From Achromobacter ruhlandii (GTDB lineage Bacteria; Pseudomonadota; Gammaproteobacteria; Burkholderiales; Burkholderiaceae_B): a DNA stretch of 64,000 nt. Below are positions 25,563 through 33,711 of this stretch, in pieces; position 1 is the stretch's first letter, and the number at the start of each line of letters is the position of its first letter. The notes under the pieces are model-generated. The model saw nothing but the letters and a program-made list of their open reading frames with translations, did not search any database and was not told where the DNA came from. Made by a program: the position numbers and the translations under genes. The DNA is taken from positions 62,001 to 126,000 of the forward strand of contig NZ_CADIJL010000015.1 in the NCBI RefSeq assembly GCF_902859695.1, in the 5' to 3' direction.

Positions 25563-26567
25563 ATGACGATGATCGAATCGAGCCGGCCGGGCGCCGCGCT
25601 GGTGCTGGGCGCCACGGGCGGCGTTGGCGGCGAGGCGGCGCGTCAGCTGCGCGACGCCGGTTGGGGCGTGCGCGCGTTGGCGCGCGGGTTGGCGACGGAA
25701 ACGGCGCGGCGCGACGGCATGACGTGGCTGCGCGGCGATGCCATGAATCGCCAGGACGTGGCGCGGGCGGCGCTGGGGTGCGAGGTGATCGTGCATGCCG
25801 TCAATCCGCCGGGCTATCGCCGCTGGGGCGAACTGGTATTGCCGATGATCGACAACACCATTGCGGTGGCGACCGCCCAGGGCGCGACGATCGTGCTGCC
25901 GGGCACGATCTACAACTACGGGCCGGATGCGTTTGCGGTGCTGCGCGAGAGTTCGCCGCAGCATCCGCTGACGCGCAAGGGCGCGATCCGGGTGGAGCTC
26001 GAACGCCGCCTGCGGGCGGCCAGCGAACGCGGTGCGCGCGCGCTGGTGCTGCGCGCGGGTGATTTCTTCGGCCCGCGCGCCGGCAACAACTGGTTCTCGC
26101 AAGGACTGGTCAAGCCGGGGCGGCCGTTGCGGCGCATCAGCAACCCGGGGGCGCCGGGCGTGGGGCATCAGTGGAGCTATCTGCCGGACGTGGGCCGGGC
26201 GCTGGTCGAGCTGCTGGCGCGGCGCGAGGCGCTGGCGCCGTTCACCGCCCTGCATATGGCGGGGCATTGGGATCCAGACGGCACAGGGATGACGGCGGCG
26301 ATCGCGCGGGTGGCGCGCCGTCACGGCCTCGAACCGCGCGTGGCCGCATTTCCATGGGGATTGCTGCGGCTGGCGGCGCCTTTTTCGGAGACCGTGCGCG
26401 AGCTGCTGGAGATGCGTTACCTGTGGCGTCAGCCGCTGCGCATGGACAACGCGCGCCTGGTCGGCGTGCTGGGCGCCGAACCGCATACGCCGCTGGACGA
26501 GGCGGTCGCGGCGACGCTGCGCGGGCTCAATTGCCTGCCGGCCGCGTTGCCGGCGGCCGTGGCCTGA
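25563..26567 (+). CDS. NAD(P)-dependent epimerase/reductase-like protein
   Basis: This is a 334-residue extended/atypical short-chain dehydrogenase. The Rossmann nucleotide loop GATGGVGGEAARQL lies near residues 15-28 and the VNPPGYRRWGE segment at about 80. IYNYGPDAF (about 118) supplies Tyr but not a classical YxxxK, so it is closer to NmrA-like or sugar epimerase relatives. I chose ATG 25563, six bases after GGGAG; earlier in-frame ATGs overlap that site. It diverges from the LysR gene. Confidence 0.82.
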   Translation: MTMIESSRPGAALVLGATGGVGGEAARQLRDAGWGVRALARGLATETARRDGMTWLRGDAMNRQDVARAALGCEVIVHAVNPPGYRRWGELVLPMIDNTIAVATAQGATIVLPGTIYNYGPDAFAVLRESSPQHPLTRKGAIRVELERRLRAASERGARALVLRAGDFFGPRAGNNWFSQGLVKPGRPLRRISNPGAPGVGHQWSYLPDVGRALVELLARREALAPFTALHMAGHWDPDGTGMTAAIARVARRHGLEPRVAAFPWGLLRLAAPFSETVRELLEMRYLWRQPLRMDNARLVGVLGAEPHTPLDEAVAATLRGLNCLPAALPAAVA

Positions 26568-26658
26568 AGGGGGAGGCGGCGCGTCTGGCTTGCTGGCGCC
26601 GGACCGGGCCATGCACAATGGCGCCACGCGGCCGTTCGCAGCGCCGCGGGAGCGCCCG

Positions 26659-27564
26659 ATGCCTGATTTGCCCTTTCCCGCGACGCTGGATGCCAGCGAA
26701 CGCGTAACCATCGCCCACGGCCCGCACCGCGCCGAGTTCGCGCCCGGCGGCGGCGGGCGCCTGACGCGCCTGTCGACCGATGCGCACGACTGGATCGTGC
26801 CGCTGGCCGAGACGGATTGGCCGCTGGCGCAATGGCCGCGCGCCGGTTCCTATCCGCTGGCGCCGTACTCGAACCGGGTGCGCGACGGGGTGTTCACTTT
26901 CGGCGGCGCGCGGCATGCGCTGCAATCCTTGCCGGGACGGCCGCAGGCGATCCACGGCGGCGGCCTGTACCAACCCTGGGAGGTGCGGCACCTGGCCGAC
27001 GATGCCGTGGATCTGGTGCTGCGGCAGCCTGCCGGCGTGCTGGGCTGGCCGTGGCCGTATGAATGCGTGCAGCGCTACCGGCTGGATTCGCGCGGCCTGT
27101 CGCTCACGCTCGTGATGATCAACCACAGCGACGCGCCGATGCCATTCGGCTGCGGCATTCACCCGTATTTCACCGCGACGCGCGTTGCCTTGCATGCGCG
27201 ACGCATCTGGCCGACCGATGCCGATGGCCTGCCCGGCGCCAGCCAGACCGCCCACGTGCGCGAGATGGGCCAGTCGGCCGAGGGCTGCGATACCTATCTG
27301 TCGCAGTGGGGCGGCCGCGCCACGCTGCACTGGCCGGATGGCCATGAACTGGCGCTGCACGCCGATCCGGCTTTCGCGCACCTGGTGGTCTACACCGCGC
27401 CGGGAGCGGATTTCCTGTGCGTGGAGCCGGTCACCAATGTGGCCGACGCCTTCAACCTGGCGGCGGCGGGCGAGACGCGCACCGGCCTGCGTGTGCTGGC
27501 GCCGGGCGAGCGTTTCAGCGCGTCGATGCTGCTGGCGCTGCAAGCGCCGCGTGGCGGGCGTTGA
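26659..27564 (+). CDS. Aldose 1-epimerase family protein
   Basis: This 301-residue beta-sandwich protein resembles galactose mutarotase: YPLAPYSNRVRDGVF (about 71-85, Asn/Arg of the active site), IHGGGLYQPWEV with the catalytic His, FGCGIHPYF (about 167-176) with the second His, and a VEPVTN Glu at 255-260, the general base. It interconverts alpha and beta anomers of a sugar; which one is unclear. It follows the epimerase gene by 91 bases and may be co-expressed. Confidence 0.86.
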   Translation: MPDLPFPATLDASERVTIAHGPHRAEFAPGGGGRLTRLSTDAHDWIVPLAETDWPLAQWPRAGSYPLAPYSNRVRDGVFTFGGARHALQSLPGRPQAIHGGGLYQPWEVRHLADDAVDLVLRQPAGVLGWPWPYECVQRYRLDSRGLSLTLVMINHSDAPMPFGCGIHPYFTATRVALHARRIWPTDADGLPGASQTAHVREMGQSAEGCDTYLSQWGGRATLHWPDGHELALHADPAFAHLVVYTAPGADFLCVEPVTNVADAFNLAAAGETRTGLRVLAPGERFSASMLLALQAPRGGR

Positions 27565-27642
27565 TGGCGCGCGGCGATGCCGCTGGCAACGACCGGACGC
27601 TCCGGCGATAATCCGGCAAAAACCCAATCCAGGAGTCGTTAC

Positions 27643-27999
27643 GTGAAAAAGCTCAGCACCGAACAATTGCAGGCGGCCGCCGAAACGCTGCGCCGGGTGC
27701 AGGCCAGGCTGGCCCGTTCGGGCAACCTGCCGCTGGAGCCGACGATCTACGCTTGCGCCAAGGGATTCCGGCGCAACGTGCCCGACTATGTCTGGTCGTG
27801 GCTGTCGGGCCTGCTGGCCCCGCACAAAAGCCTGTCGGCCTGGATGGACACGCACCAGCCGGGCTGGCGCGAAGGCAAGATTCCGGCCGCGGCGGTCTAT
27901 GCGCGAACCGAAAACGGCTGGTTCGACTGGCTGATCGCGCAACTGGAAGACGAGATCCGTGATCCGCACGCCCGCGCCCGGCGCGACGGGCAGGCCTGA
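27643..27999 (+). CDS. Conserved-looking hypothetical protein, 118 residues
   Basis: This is a helical protein starting at a GTG with an AGGAGT ribosome site upstream. It has many tryptophans and aromatics (DYVWSWLSGLLAP, GWFDWLIAQLEDEI), a pattern of a compact four-helix fold. No signal peptide, cysteine pair or catalytic motif is visible. It stands between the mutarotase gene and an ABM-domain gene on the same strand. Confidence 0.7.
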   Translation: MKKLSTEQLQAAAETLRRVQARLARSGNLPLEPTIYACAKGFRRNVPDYVWSWLSGLLAPHKSLSAWMDTHQPGWREGKIPAAAVYARTENGWFDWLIAQLEDEIRDPHARARRDGQA

Positions 28000-28126
28000 T
28001 CCGGGTCCGAGCCGGGAAGGCGCGCGATTGCGGACGGCAATGTCCGTTGTCTCGCGCCCGCCGGCCTCTTTTTCGCGGCGTCGCGCCGGGCCATAGTGTT
28101 GCCTGTCTTTCACCACAGGAGCCGAC

Positions 28127-28480
28127 ATGGCCTTTCCCGTTTCAGCCACCTTCAAGCCCGCGCCGGATGGCACGGTATTCATCGTCAACGTGATTCATGC
28201 CCATCCGGGCCGGCAGGAGGACGCCTTCCAGGCGATCCAGGAGGTGGTGCATTATGTGGCGCGCACCAAGCCGGGGTTCCTGTGGAGCAACCTGGCCAAA
28301 AGCACGGACGGCAAGACCGTGGTGAACATCGAGGCGATCTCGGGGGCGGGAAAGGTCGACGAATTCTTTTCCGATCCGGTGTTCGTGGAGAAATTCCGCA
28401 AGCTCGACGCGGTATCGACCAGCGAATTCCACACCTACCAGGTCGATGACCTGGTGTTGCCCGGGCTGCCCGCCGCCTGA
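28127..28480 (+). CDS. Antibiotic-biosynthesis-monooxygenase (ABM) domain protein
   Basis: This is a 117-residue protein of the dimeric alpha+beta barrel type: FIVNVIHAHPGRQEDAF (strand-helix, about 20-36), TKPGFLWSNLAKS and TSEFHTYQVDDL near the end. A GGAG ribosome site precedes the ATG. ABM proteins act as cofactor-free monooxygenases, haem- or quinone-handling proteins, or have no known reaction. The neighbours do not indicate which applies. Confidence 0.82.
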   Translation: MAFPVSATFKPAPDGTVFIVNVIHAHPGRQEDAFQAIQEVVHYVARTKPGFLWSNLAKSTDGKTVVNIEAISGAGKVDEFFSDPVFVEKFRKLDAVSTSEFHTYQVDDLVLPGLPAA

Positions 28481-28574
28481 GCCGACGGCGCGCCAGGTTT
28501 CGCGCTATTTGATCGGGCTGTGTGAAGAAACGCGCGGCGGCGCCGACAGGATGTGTCGGCGGCTCGGGGCGGGG

Positions 28575-28874
28575 TCAGGCGCGCGCCCGCGAACGCGCCG
28601 CGCGCAGGCGCCGCAGCACCAGCACCAGCAGTTCCTGCGCCGTGGCCACCAGCAGGGCGGCCAGGATCGAACCCATTACCAGGGCGTCCCACAGACGCGG
28701 CGGGCCGACCCGGAACTGGATGGTGTCGAACACCAGCCCGGCGGTGATGCCCGCCACGATGACGGCTTTCCAGCCCTGCAGCGGCACCAGCCGCAGCATC
28801 AGCAGGGCGACCGCCACCATGCCCCAGAGCATGGGTTCCCGCGCTTGGTCGAACAGGTGAGAAATCAGAGCCAA
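28575..28874 (-). CDS. Small inner-membrane protein
   Basis: This is a 99-residue protein with three hydrophobic helices (about 14-28, 36-50 and 65-88) and a strongly basic C-terminus RRLRAARSRARA, which should stay in the cytoplasm. No family motif is visible. The start at 28874 has no strong ribosome site. The reductase gene on the same strand ends 118 bases upstream. Confidence 0.65.
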   Translation of the reverse strand: MALISHLFDQAREPMLWGMVAVALLMLRLVPLQGWKAVIVAGITAGLVFDTIQFRVGPPRLWDALVMGSILAALLVATAQELLVLVLRRLRAARSRARA

Positions 28875-28992
28875 CTCCCGAAGGCGCGGCGGCGGGCGGC
28901 AGGCCCGCGGCGCGCAGTCGAGGTTTTACCTCTTTCTCCGGGCGAATGCGAGACGCCCGTCCCATTTTTTTCGTCGGGACGGGCCGGGCGGA

Positions 28993-30006
28993 TCAGAATC
29001 CTTCCAGCACCACCTTGCCGCGCGCCTTGCCGCTCTCGATGAAGGCGTGGGCGCGGCGCAGGTTTTCGGCGTTGATGCGGCCGTAGTGCTCGCCCAGCGT
29101 GGTGCGCAGGGTGCCGTTGTCGATCAGCCGCGCGGCCTGGTTCAACAGCTCGTGCTGGGCGATCAGGTCGGGCGTGTTGTGCAGCGGCCGGGCGAACATG
29201 AATTCCCAGTGCAGCGAGGCCGACTTGCCCTTGAGCAGGCGCACGTCGATGGCGGACGGATCGTCGATCAGCGCGATCCTGCCCTGCGGCGCGATGGCTT
29301 CGGCCAGCTGCGGGAAATGCTGGTCGGTCTGGGTCAGGCCGGCGATGAAGCTGACCTGCGGATGGCCGATGCGCTTGAGTTCCTCGGCCAGCGGGCGGGT
29401 GTGGTCGATGACGTGATGGGCGCCCAGCTCGGTGACCCAGGCCTGGGTCTCGGGCCGCGAGGCGGTGCCGATGATGGTCAGGCCGGTCAACTGGCGCGCC
29501 AGCTGCACCAGGATCGAACCGACGCCGCCGGCCGCGCCGACCACCAACAGGGAGCCCTGGCTGGGCGCGGCGTTGTCCAGCACGCGCAGGCGGTCGAACA
29601 GCAGTTCCCACGCGGTGATGGTGGTCAGCGGCAGCGCGGCGGCCTGGGCGAAATCCAGGCTCTGCGGCATGCGGCCGACGATGCGCTCGTCGACCACGTG
29701 CAGTTCGCTGTTGGCGCCGGGGCGGGTCAGGGCGCCGGCGTACCAGACGCGGTCGCCGGGCGCGAACAGGCTGGTCTTGGCGCCCACGGCGCGCACGATG
29801 CCGGCGGCGTCCCAGCCGATGATCTCGGGCTGGCCGTCCTTCGGCTTGCGGTTGGCGCGGATCTTCACGTCCACCGGGTTGACGGAAATGGCTTTGACTT
29901 CGACCAGCAGGTCGTGGTCGCCGGGCACGGGCTCGGGCGCGGTGATGTCCTGCAGCGATTGCGGATCGGTGGCGGGCAGGTTCTGGAAGTAGGCGATGGC
30001 TTTCAT
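28993..30006 (-). CDS. Zinc-type alcohol dehydrogenase / quinone reductase-like protein
   Basis: This 337-residue medium-chain dehydrogenase/reductase has the NADPH-binding Rossmann loop VVGAAGGVGSI (about 153-163). WDAAGIVRAVGA near 64 and the TRPGANSELHVVDERIV segment are typical of the QOR/ZADH2-like branch. It lacks the cysteine cluster of structural-zinc alcohol dehydrogenases, so it is more likely a quinone or enone reductase. The SDR gene on the same strand ends 27 bases upstream, so the two likely form one operon under the divergent LysR protein. Confidence 0.9.
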   Translation of the reverse strand: MKAIAYFQNLPATDPQSLQDITAPEPVPGDHDLLVEVKAISVNPVDVKIRANRKPKDGQPEIIGWDAAGIVRAVGAKTSLFAPGDRVWYAGALTRPGANSELHVVDERIVGRMPQSLDFAQAAALPLTTITAWELLFDRLRVLDNAAPSQGSLLVVGAAGGVGSILVQLARQLTGLTIIGTASRPETQAWVTELGAHHVIDHTRPLAEELKRIGHPQVSFIAGLTQTDQHFPQLAEAIAPQGRIALIDDPSAIDVRLLKGKSASLHWEFMFARPLHNTPDLIAQHELLNQAARLIDNGTLRTTLGEHYGRINAENLRRAHAFIESGKARGKVVLEGF

Positions 30007-30033
30007 GGGGGATCTCTGGACGGGAAAAAGGGA

Positions 30034-30828
30034 TCAGGCGATGGTGCGGACCACGCCGCCGTCGACGCGCAGGGCGGCGCCGTTGGTGGCCGAGGACTGG
30101 CGCGAGCAGGTGTAGACGACCATGTTGGCCACTTCCTCCACCGTCGCCAGCCGGCGCAGCAGCGAGCTGGGACGATGCTGGGCGATGAAGTCGCGTTCCA
30201 TCTGTTCTTGCGGCAGGCCTTGTTCCCTGGCCATTTCGGCGAAGAAGTCGACCACGCCTTCGGAGCGCGTCGGGCCGGGCAGCACGGCGTTGACGGTCAC
30301 GCCGCTGCCTGCGGTCAGCTCGGCCAGGCCGCGCGAGACGCCCAGCATCGCGGTCTTGCTGACGCCGTAGTGGATCATCTCGGCGGGAATGTGCAGCGCC
30401 GATTCGCTGGAGATGAAGACGATGCGGCCCCAGTCGGCGGCCAGCATGCGCGGCAGGTAATAGCGCGACAGGCGCACGCCGCTCATGACGTTGGTGTCGA
30501 GCATGTAGCGCCAGTCGTCGTCGGTGATCTCGGTGAAGGACTTGGGCGCGAAGTAGCCGGCGTTGTTGACCAGGATGTCGACGTCGGGATGGGCGGCGCA
30601 GATCGAGGCGGCGCCGTCGGCGGTGGACAGGTCGGCCTGCACGGTGTGGACCTGGGCGCCCGGATGCTGGCGCGCGACGGCGTCGGCGGCCTGCTTGAGC
30701 TTGTCGGCGTTGCGGCCGTGCAGCACGACCTGGGCGCCGGCCTCGGCCAGGCCTTGGGCGATGGCCAGTCCGATGCCGCCGGACGAGCCGGTGACCAGGG
30801 CCTTCTTGCCGTCGAGTTCGATTTTCAT
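30034..30828 (-). CDS. Short-chain dehydrogenase/reductase
   Basis: This 264-residue SDR has TGSSGGIG (13-20) as the nucleotide loop and VNNAG at 87-91. The catalytic set is Ser near 140 and Tyr154-Lys158 in YGVSK. It oxidises or reduces a hydroxyl/carbonyl with NAD(P). The ATG at 30828 was chosen because GGAG lies six bases upstream; four residues are thus dropped from the longer frame. A LysR regulator is divergent at 30938, with a palindrome in between. The reductase gene follows. Confidence 0.92.
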   Translation of the reverse strand: MKIELDGKKALVTGSSGGIGLAIAQGLAEAGAQVVLHGRNADKLKQAADAVARQHPGAQVHTVQADLSTADGAASICAAHPDVDILVNNAGYFAPKSFTEITDDDWRYMLDTNVMSGVRLSRYYLPRMLAADWGRIVFISSESALHIPAEMIHYGVSKTAMLGVSRGLAELTAGSGVTVNAVLPGPTRSEGVVDFFAEMAREQGLPQEQMERDFIAQHRPSSLLRRLATVEEVANMVVYTCSRQSSATNGAALRVDGGVVRTIA

Positions 30829-30907
30829 GGGGGACTCCAAAAGCGTGGGGGTGACGTCATCATTACCCAGTGGCGAATGCGGAAAAACCGGCTAGCATCG
30901 GACTCAG

Positions 30908-30926
30908 TTTCAATAATTTTTTGAAA
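30908..30926. promoter_or_regulatory. Palindrome between the SDR and LysR genes
   Basis: TTTCAA-N7-TTGAAA is a perfect six-bp inverted repeat, ending 11 bases before the LysR start. It contains a T-N11-A LysR-type core, so it is a candidate autoregulatory site. Confidence 0.5.
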
Positions 30927-30937
30927 ATGAGCCCTTC

Positions 30938-31849
30938 ATGGTTCGGTTTGAAGACCTGCGCATCTTTGTGGCGGCGGCGGATCACGGCAGTTTTTCGGCT
31001 GCCGCGCGCGAGCTGGACCTGACACCGGCCGTGGCCAGCGCCGCGCTCAAGCGGCTCGAACTGTCGCTCGAAACCCGCCTGTTCGTGCGATCGACGCGCA
31101 GCCTGCGGCTGACCGGCGACGGCGAGCGCTACCTGGAATACGCGCGCGCCGCCTTGTCGAGCCTGCAGGCCGGCCAGAGCGCGCTGGCGCGCGACAAGAC
31201 GGCGATCTCCGGCACGCTGTCGGTGTCGATTCCGTCGGACCTTGGCCGCCATGTGCTGCTGCCCTGGCTGGACGAATTCCAGCAGCGCCATCCGCGCGTG
31301 AACTTCCAGGTGCGCATCAGCGACCGTCTGGCCGACCTCTACCGGCAGCCGGTCGATATCGCGCTGCGCTACGGCACGCCCGGCGATTCGGGCCTGGTGG
31401 CGCTGCCGCTGGGCGAGCACAACCGCCGCGTCGTGTGCGCCGCGCCGGCCTATTTCGCGCGCCACGGCATGCCGCGCACCCCCGCCGACCTGCGCCGCCA
31501 TAACTGCCTGTGCTTCGTGCTGGGCGAGTCCCTGCACGACCGCTGGGCCTTCGAGCACGAGGGCGACGCCGTGACCGTGCCGGTCAAGGGCGACCGCGTT
31601 GGCGACGACGGCGACCTGGTGCGGCGCTGGGCGCTGGCCGGCCACGGCGTGGCCTACAAGTCGCGCTACGACGTGCTGGCCGATCTGCGCGCCGGGCGGC
31701 TGGTGCAGGCCTTGCCCGACTACATCGGCGAACCGTCGCCGCTGTACCTGCTGTGCGTGCACCGCATGCTGCTGTCGCCCGCGGTCAAGCGCCTGCGTGA
31801 ATTCCTGCAGGCGCGCCTGCGGGAGTTCGAGGCCGGCGCCACGCCGTGA
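30938..31849 (+). CDS. LysR-family transcription regulator
   Basis: This is a 303-residue regulator. The HTH reads GSFSAAARELDLTPAVASAALKRLE (about 16-40), followed by the LFVRSTRSLRLT wing and an effector-binding domain. The DIALRYGTPGDSGLVALPL segment is common to the branch acting on quinone- or aldehyde-responsive operons. It is divergent from the SDR/reductase pair and is their probable regulator. It ends 12 bases before the convergent basic protein gene. Confidence 0.92.
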   Translation: MVRFEDLRIFVAAADHGSFSAAARELDLTPAVASAALKRLELSLETRLFVRSTRSLRLTGDGERYLEYARAALSSLQAGQSALARDKTAISGTLSVSIPSDLGRHVLLPWLDEFQQRHPRVNFQVRISDRLADLYRQPVDIALRYGTPGDSGLVALPLGEHNRRVVCAAPAYFARHGMPRTPADLRRHNCLCFVLGESLHDRWAFEHEGDAVTVPVKGDRVGDDGDLVRRWALAGHGVAYKSRYDVLADLRAGRLVQALPDYIGEPSPLYLLCVHRMLLSPAVKRLREFLQARLREFEAGATP

Positions 31850-31861
31850 CCGCCGCGCCGC

Positions 31862-32365
31862 TCAGTGATGGGCGGCGGCGCGGTTGGCGGCGCGGGTGCG
31901 CGCGGCTTTCTTGGCGGCGGCCGAGCGTCCCGCCGCGCCCTTGGTGGCGGCGGCCTTTTTCGCGGCGGCCGAACGATCCGCCGCCGTGCGCCGGCTGGCC
32001 GTCTTGGACGCATGGCGCGACAGGGCGGACTTGGACGCCGGCTTGGCGCTTTCACGCTTGAGGGCGCGGGTGGTGGCGCGGGCGCGCGTGGCGGATTTCG
32101 CGTGGCCGTCGTGCGCCGCCTCGCTGTCCTGCTTGGCCTTGCGGCGGGTGGCCGCGCCGGCCTTCTTGGGCGAGGGCAGGTCGACGCCGGCGCGGCGCGC
32201 CTTCGACAGGCCGATGGCGATGGCCTGCTTGGTCGAGCGCACGCCGTGCTTGCCTTCGCGCACGTGGTCGATTTCCTCGCGCACGAATTCGCCCGCTTGG
32301 GTGGATGGGGACTTGCCTTGCTTCTTGTCGCGCGCGGCGCGTTGCAGCGTTTTCCGTTCAGGCAT
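31862..32365 (-). CDS. Histone H1-like basic protein with a DUF6496-type head
   Basis: This is a 167-residue protein. The first ~75 residues form a small helical domain with QAGEFVREEIDHVREGKHGV and STKQAIAIGLSKARRAG, as in DUF6496/plasmid-stabilisation-type proteins. The rest is lysine/alanine rich with several AAKKAA repeats like eukaryotic H1 tails and Bordetella BpH1. It should bind DNA non-specifically and may act in nucleoid packing. It starts 189 bases before dodecin on the opposite strand, next to the DnaA-box repeat block. Confidence 0.82.
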   Translation of the reverse strand: MPERKTLQRAARDKKQGKSPSTQAGEFVREEIDHVREGKHGVRSTKQAIAIGLSKARRAGVDLPSPKKAGAATRRKAKQDSEAAHDGHAKSATRARATTRALKRESAKPASKSALSRHASKTASRRTAADRSAAAKKAAATKGAAGRSAAAKKAARTRAANRAAAHH

Positions 32366-32553
32366 GACAACCTCCTGGCTTGCGTTTCAGAAGCGAGACC
32401 GCGACGTGGGCGAGGCCGCGCCGACGGAACTCGTAACACCACTCTATGCCCCACGCGGTATCCTGTGTGTTCGAATGGATTGCCGGTCGTAAGCGCCGGA
32501 ACCCCGCGCGCGGCCGACGATTCGCAACGCTTCCCCCTCAAAGGAGACAAGCC

Positions 32554-32772
32554 ATGTCGAATCATGTCTACAAGCAGATCGAACTGGTGGGCTCGTCCAC
32601 CAAGTCCACCGACGATGCGATCAGCAAGGCCATCGAACGCGCGTCCGAAACGCTACGCCACCTGGATTGGTTCGAGGTCACCGAGGTGCGCGGCCACATC
32701 AAGGACGGCAAGGTGGCGCACTGGCAGGTCGGCCTGAAGATCGGCATGCGGCTGGAGGATGGCGACGTCTAG
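32554..32772 (+). CDS. Dodecin
   Basis: This is a 72-residue protein that matches dodecin across its length: VYKQIELVGSSTKSTDDAI, SETLRHLDWFEVTEVRGHI and KVAHWQVGLKIGMRLED. Trp at the DWFEV position is the flavin-stacking residue. Twelve copies form a hollow sphere that stores riboflavin or FMN and protects it from light. AAGGAG precedes the ATG. A 0.94 kb gene-free block follows. Confidence 0.92.
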   Translation: MSNHVYKQIELVGSSTKSTDDAISKAIERASETLRHLDWFEVTEVRGHIKDGKVAHWQVGLKIGMRLEDGDV

Positions 32773-32848
32773 CGCGTCGCCGGGGCGCGGTCCCCGCCGC
32801 ACAGGGGGGCGTGCAGGTCGCGGGCGCGTCCGCGCGGCTGCTCCTTTT

Positions 32849-33417
32849 TTGAGCGCTGACTGCAAGTGCTTGCCGGATAAGCTTTTTTTCAGCTTGTCAT
32901 GAGACTGTTCAGAGGTTTGTCCACATTCCGTGGGGACAAATCCGGCCGCGCGCCGCATCCATCGCGCGGCGGCGGTCGCGGTCGTACGGCGGGAGCGGCC
33001 CTGGGCGTTTATTGCCCGCTCGCCGCAAGGCCTTGGCGGCAAAGGGATTTTCGTGGCTGCCCGCAGGCTGTCCTCAGCCTTATCCACATTTCCCGGGGAC
33101 AACCCGGCACCTTTTCGGGCCGCGCTGGGCCTTTCTTGATCACCCCTCGCAGGTGCTTGATGTGCAAGGGAAAAGCCGAGCTGCCCTCATTCTGTCCTCA
33201 TGCTTGTCCACAGAATGCTGGGACAAATGCCCGTGTTGGCGCGTGTGCTGGCGCCAGGCGCGGGATTCGTCCTTCAGGCGGTGGATAAGTGCTCCGGCGA
33301 TCGGCCAAACGGTCGATTGCGCATTTTTTGATCGACACTTGCAAGTGCCTGGCATGACAGGCTTTTTCGCACCTGCCCCACAGCTGTCCTCAAGCTTCTC
33401 CACAGTTGGCGGGGATA
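32849..33417 (+). repeat. Four diverged copies of a ~91-bp element, each with a DnaA-box-like nonamer
   Basis: Copies start at 32849, 33012, 33136 and 33328 with TTG. In each the nonamer lies exactly 68 bases later: TTGTCCACA 32917, TTATCCACA 33080, TTGTCCACA 33204, TTCTCCACA 33396. A GGGGACAA-like motif is exactly 15 bases beyond the nonamer start. Shared inner parts include GCAAGTGC, CTTTTT and TGTCCTCA before the nonamer. The 33080 nonamer equals the DnaA consensus. A further perfect TTATCCACA lies at 33602 and an 8/9 match on the minus strand at 33280-33288. The copies are gapless relative to one another but sit at 163, 124 and 192 base intervals. No gene is visible from 32773 to 33711. 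Confidence 0.85.
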
Positions 33418-33456
33418 TTGTTGGCCCCCGCGCGGCGCGCACTGCGTGCGCTTGCT

Positions 33457-33507
33457 GCCCCCCGAGGGGGGCTGCCCGGCCTTCGGGCGGCCGGGCGGCT
33501 ATTTTTT
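33457..33507. repeat. GC-rich palindromic intergenic element
   Basis: Two hairpins lie in tandem: GCCCCCC-GA-GGGGGGC (33457-33472) and GCCCGGCC-N7-GGCCGGGC (33474-33496), followed by ATTTTTT. I recall similar CCCCGAGGGG/CCTTCGGG elements being widespread between genes in Burkholderiales; that is memory, not a search. It could also terminate transcription. Confidence 0.6.
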
Positions 33508-33609
33508 GGGGCGGTGTTGGTGGGCAGGGGGGGGCGCGCGCGAGGCGGGCTTGTTGCCTGCCGAGGCGAGGCGAAGGGAATTATTTGGAGCGGGGGGCGC
33601 TTTATCCAC

Positions 33610-33638
33610 AAAAAAAGCCCCCCGGCTTGGCGGGGGGC
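33610..33638 (-). terminator. Rho-independent terminator after the FMN reductase gene
   Basis: On the minus strand GCCCCCCGCC pairs with GGGGGGC and runs into TTTTTTT. A perfect TTATCCACA sequence borders the T-run on the far side. Confidence 0.85.
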
Positions 33639-33711
33639 GTGACCGCCCGGAGGTAGACGGGCGATCGGTTGCCGGGGCGGGCAGGCGCCCTTGGCCCGGC
33701 AGCGGCGGCAA

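Noticed and set aside
33602-33610. Fifth copy of the DnaA-box element
   Set aside because: The nonamer is perfect but the 68-base upstream and 15-base downstream partners are missing, and it borders the T-run of a terminator, so it is noted only as a lone box.
32773-33711. The DnaA-box block as the chromosomal origin oriC
   Set aside because: No dnaA, dnaN, gidA/mnmG, parAB or rpmH lies near, and there is no clear AT-rich unwinding region; an ectopic DnaA-binding locus fits better.
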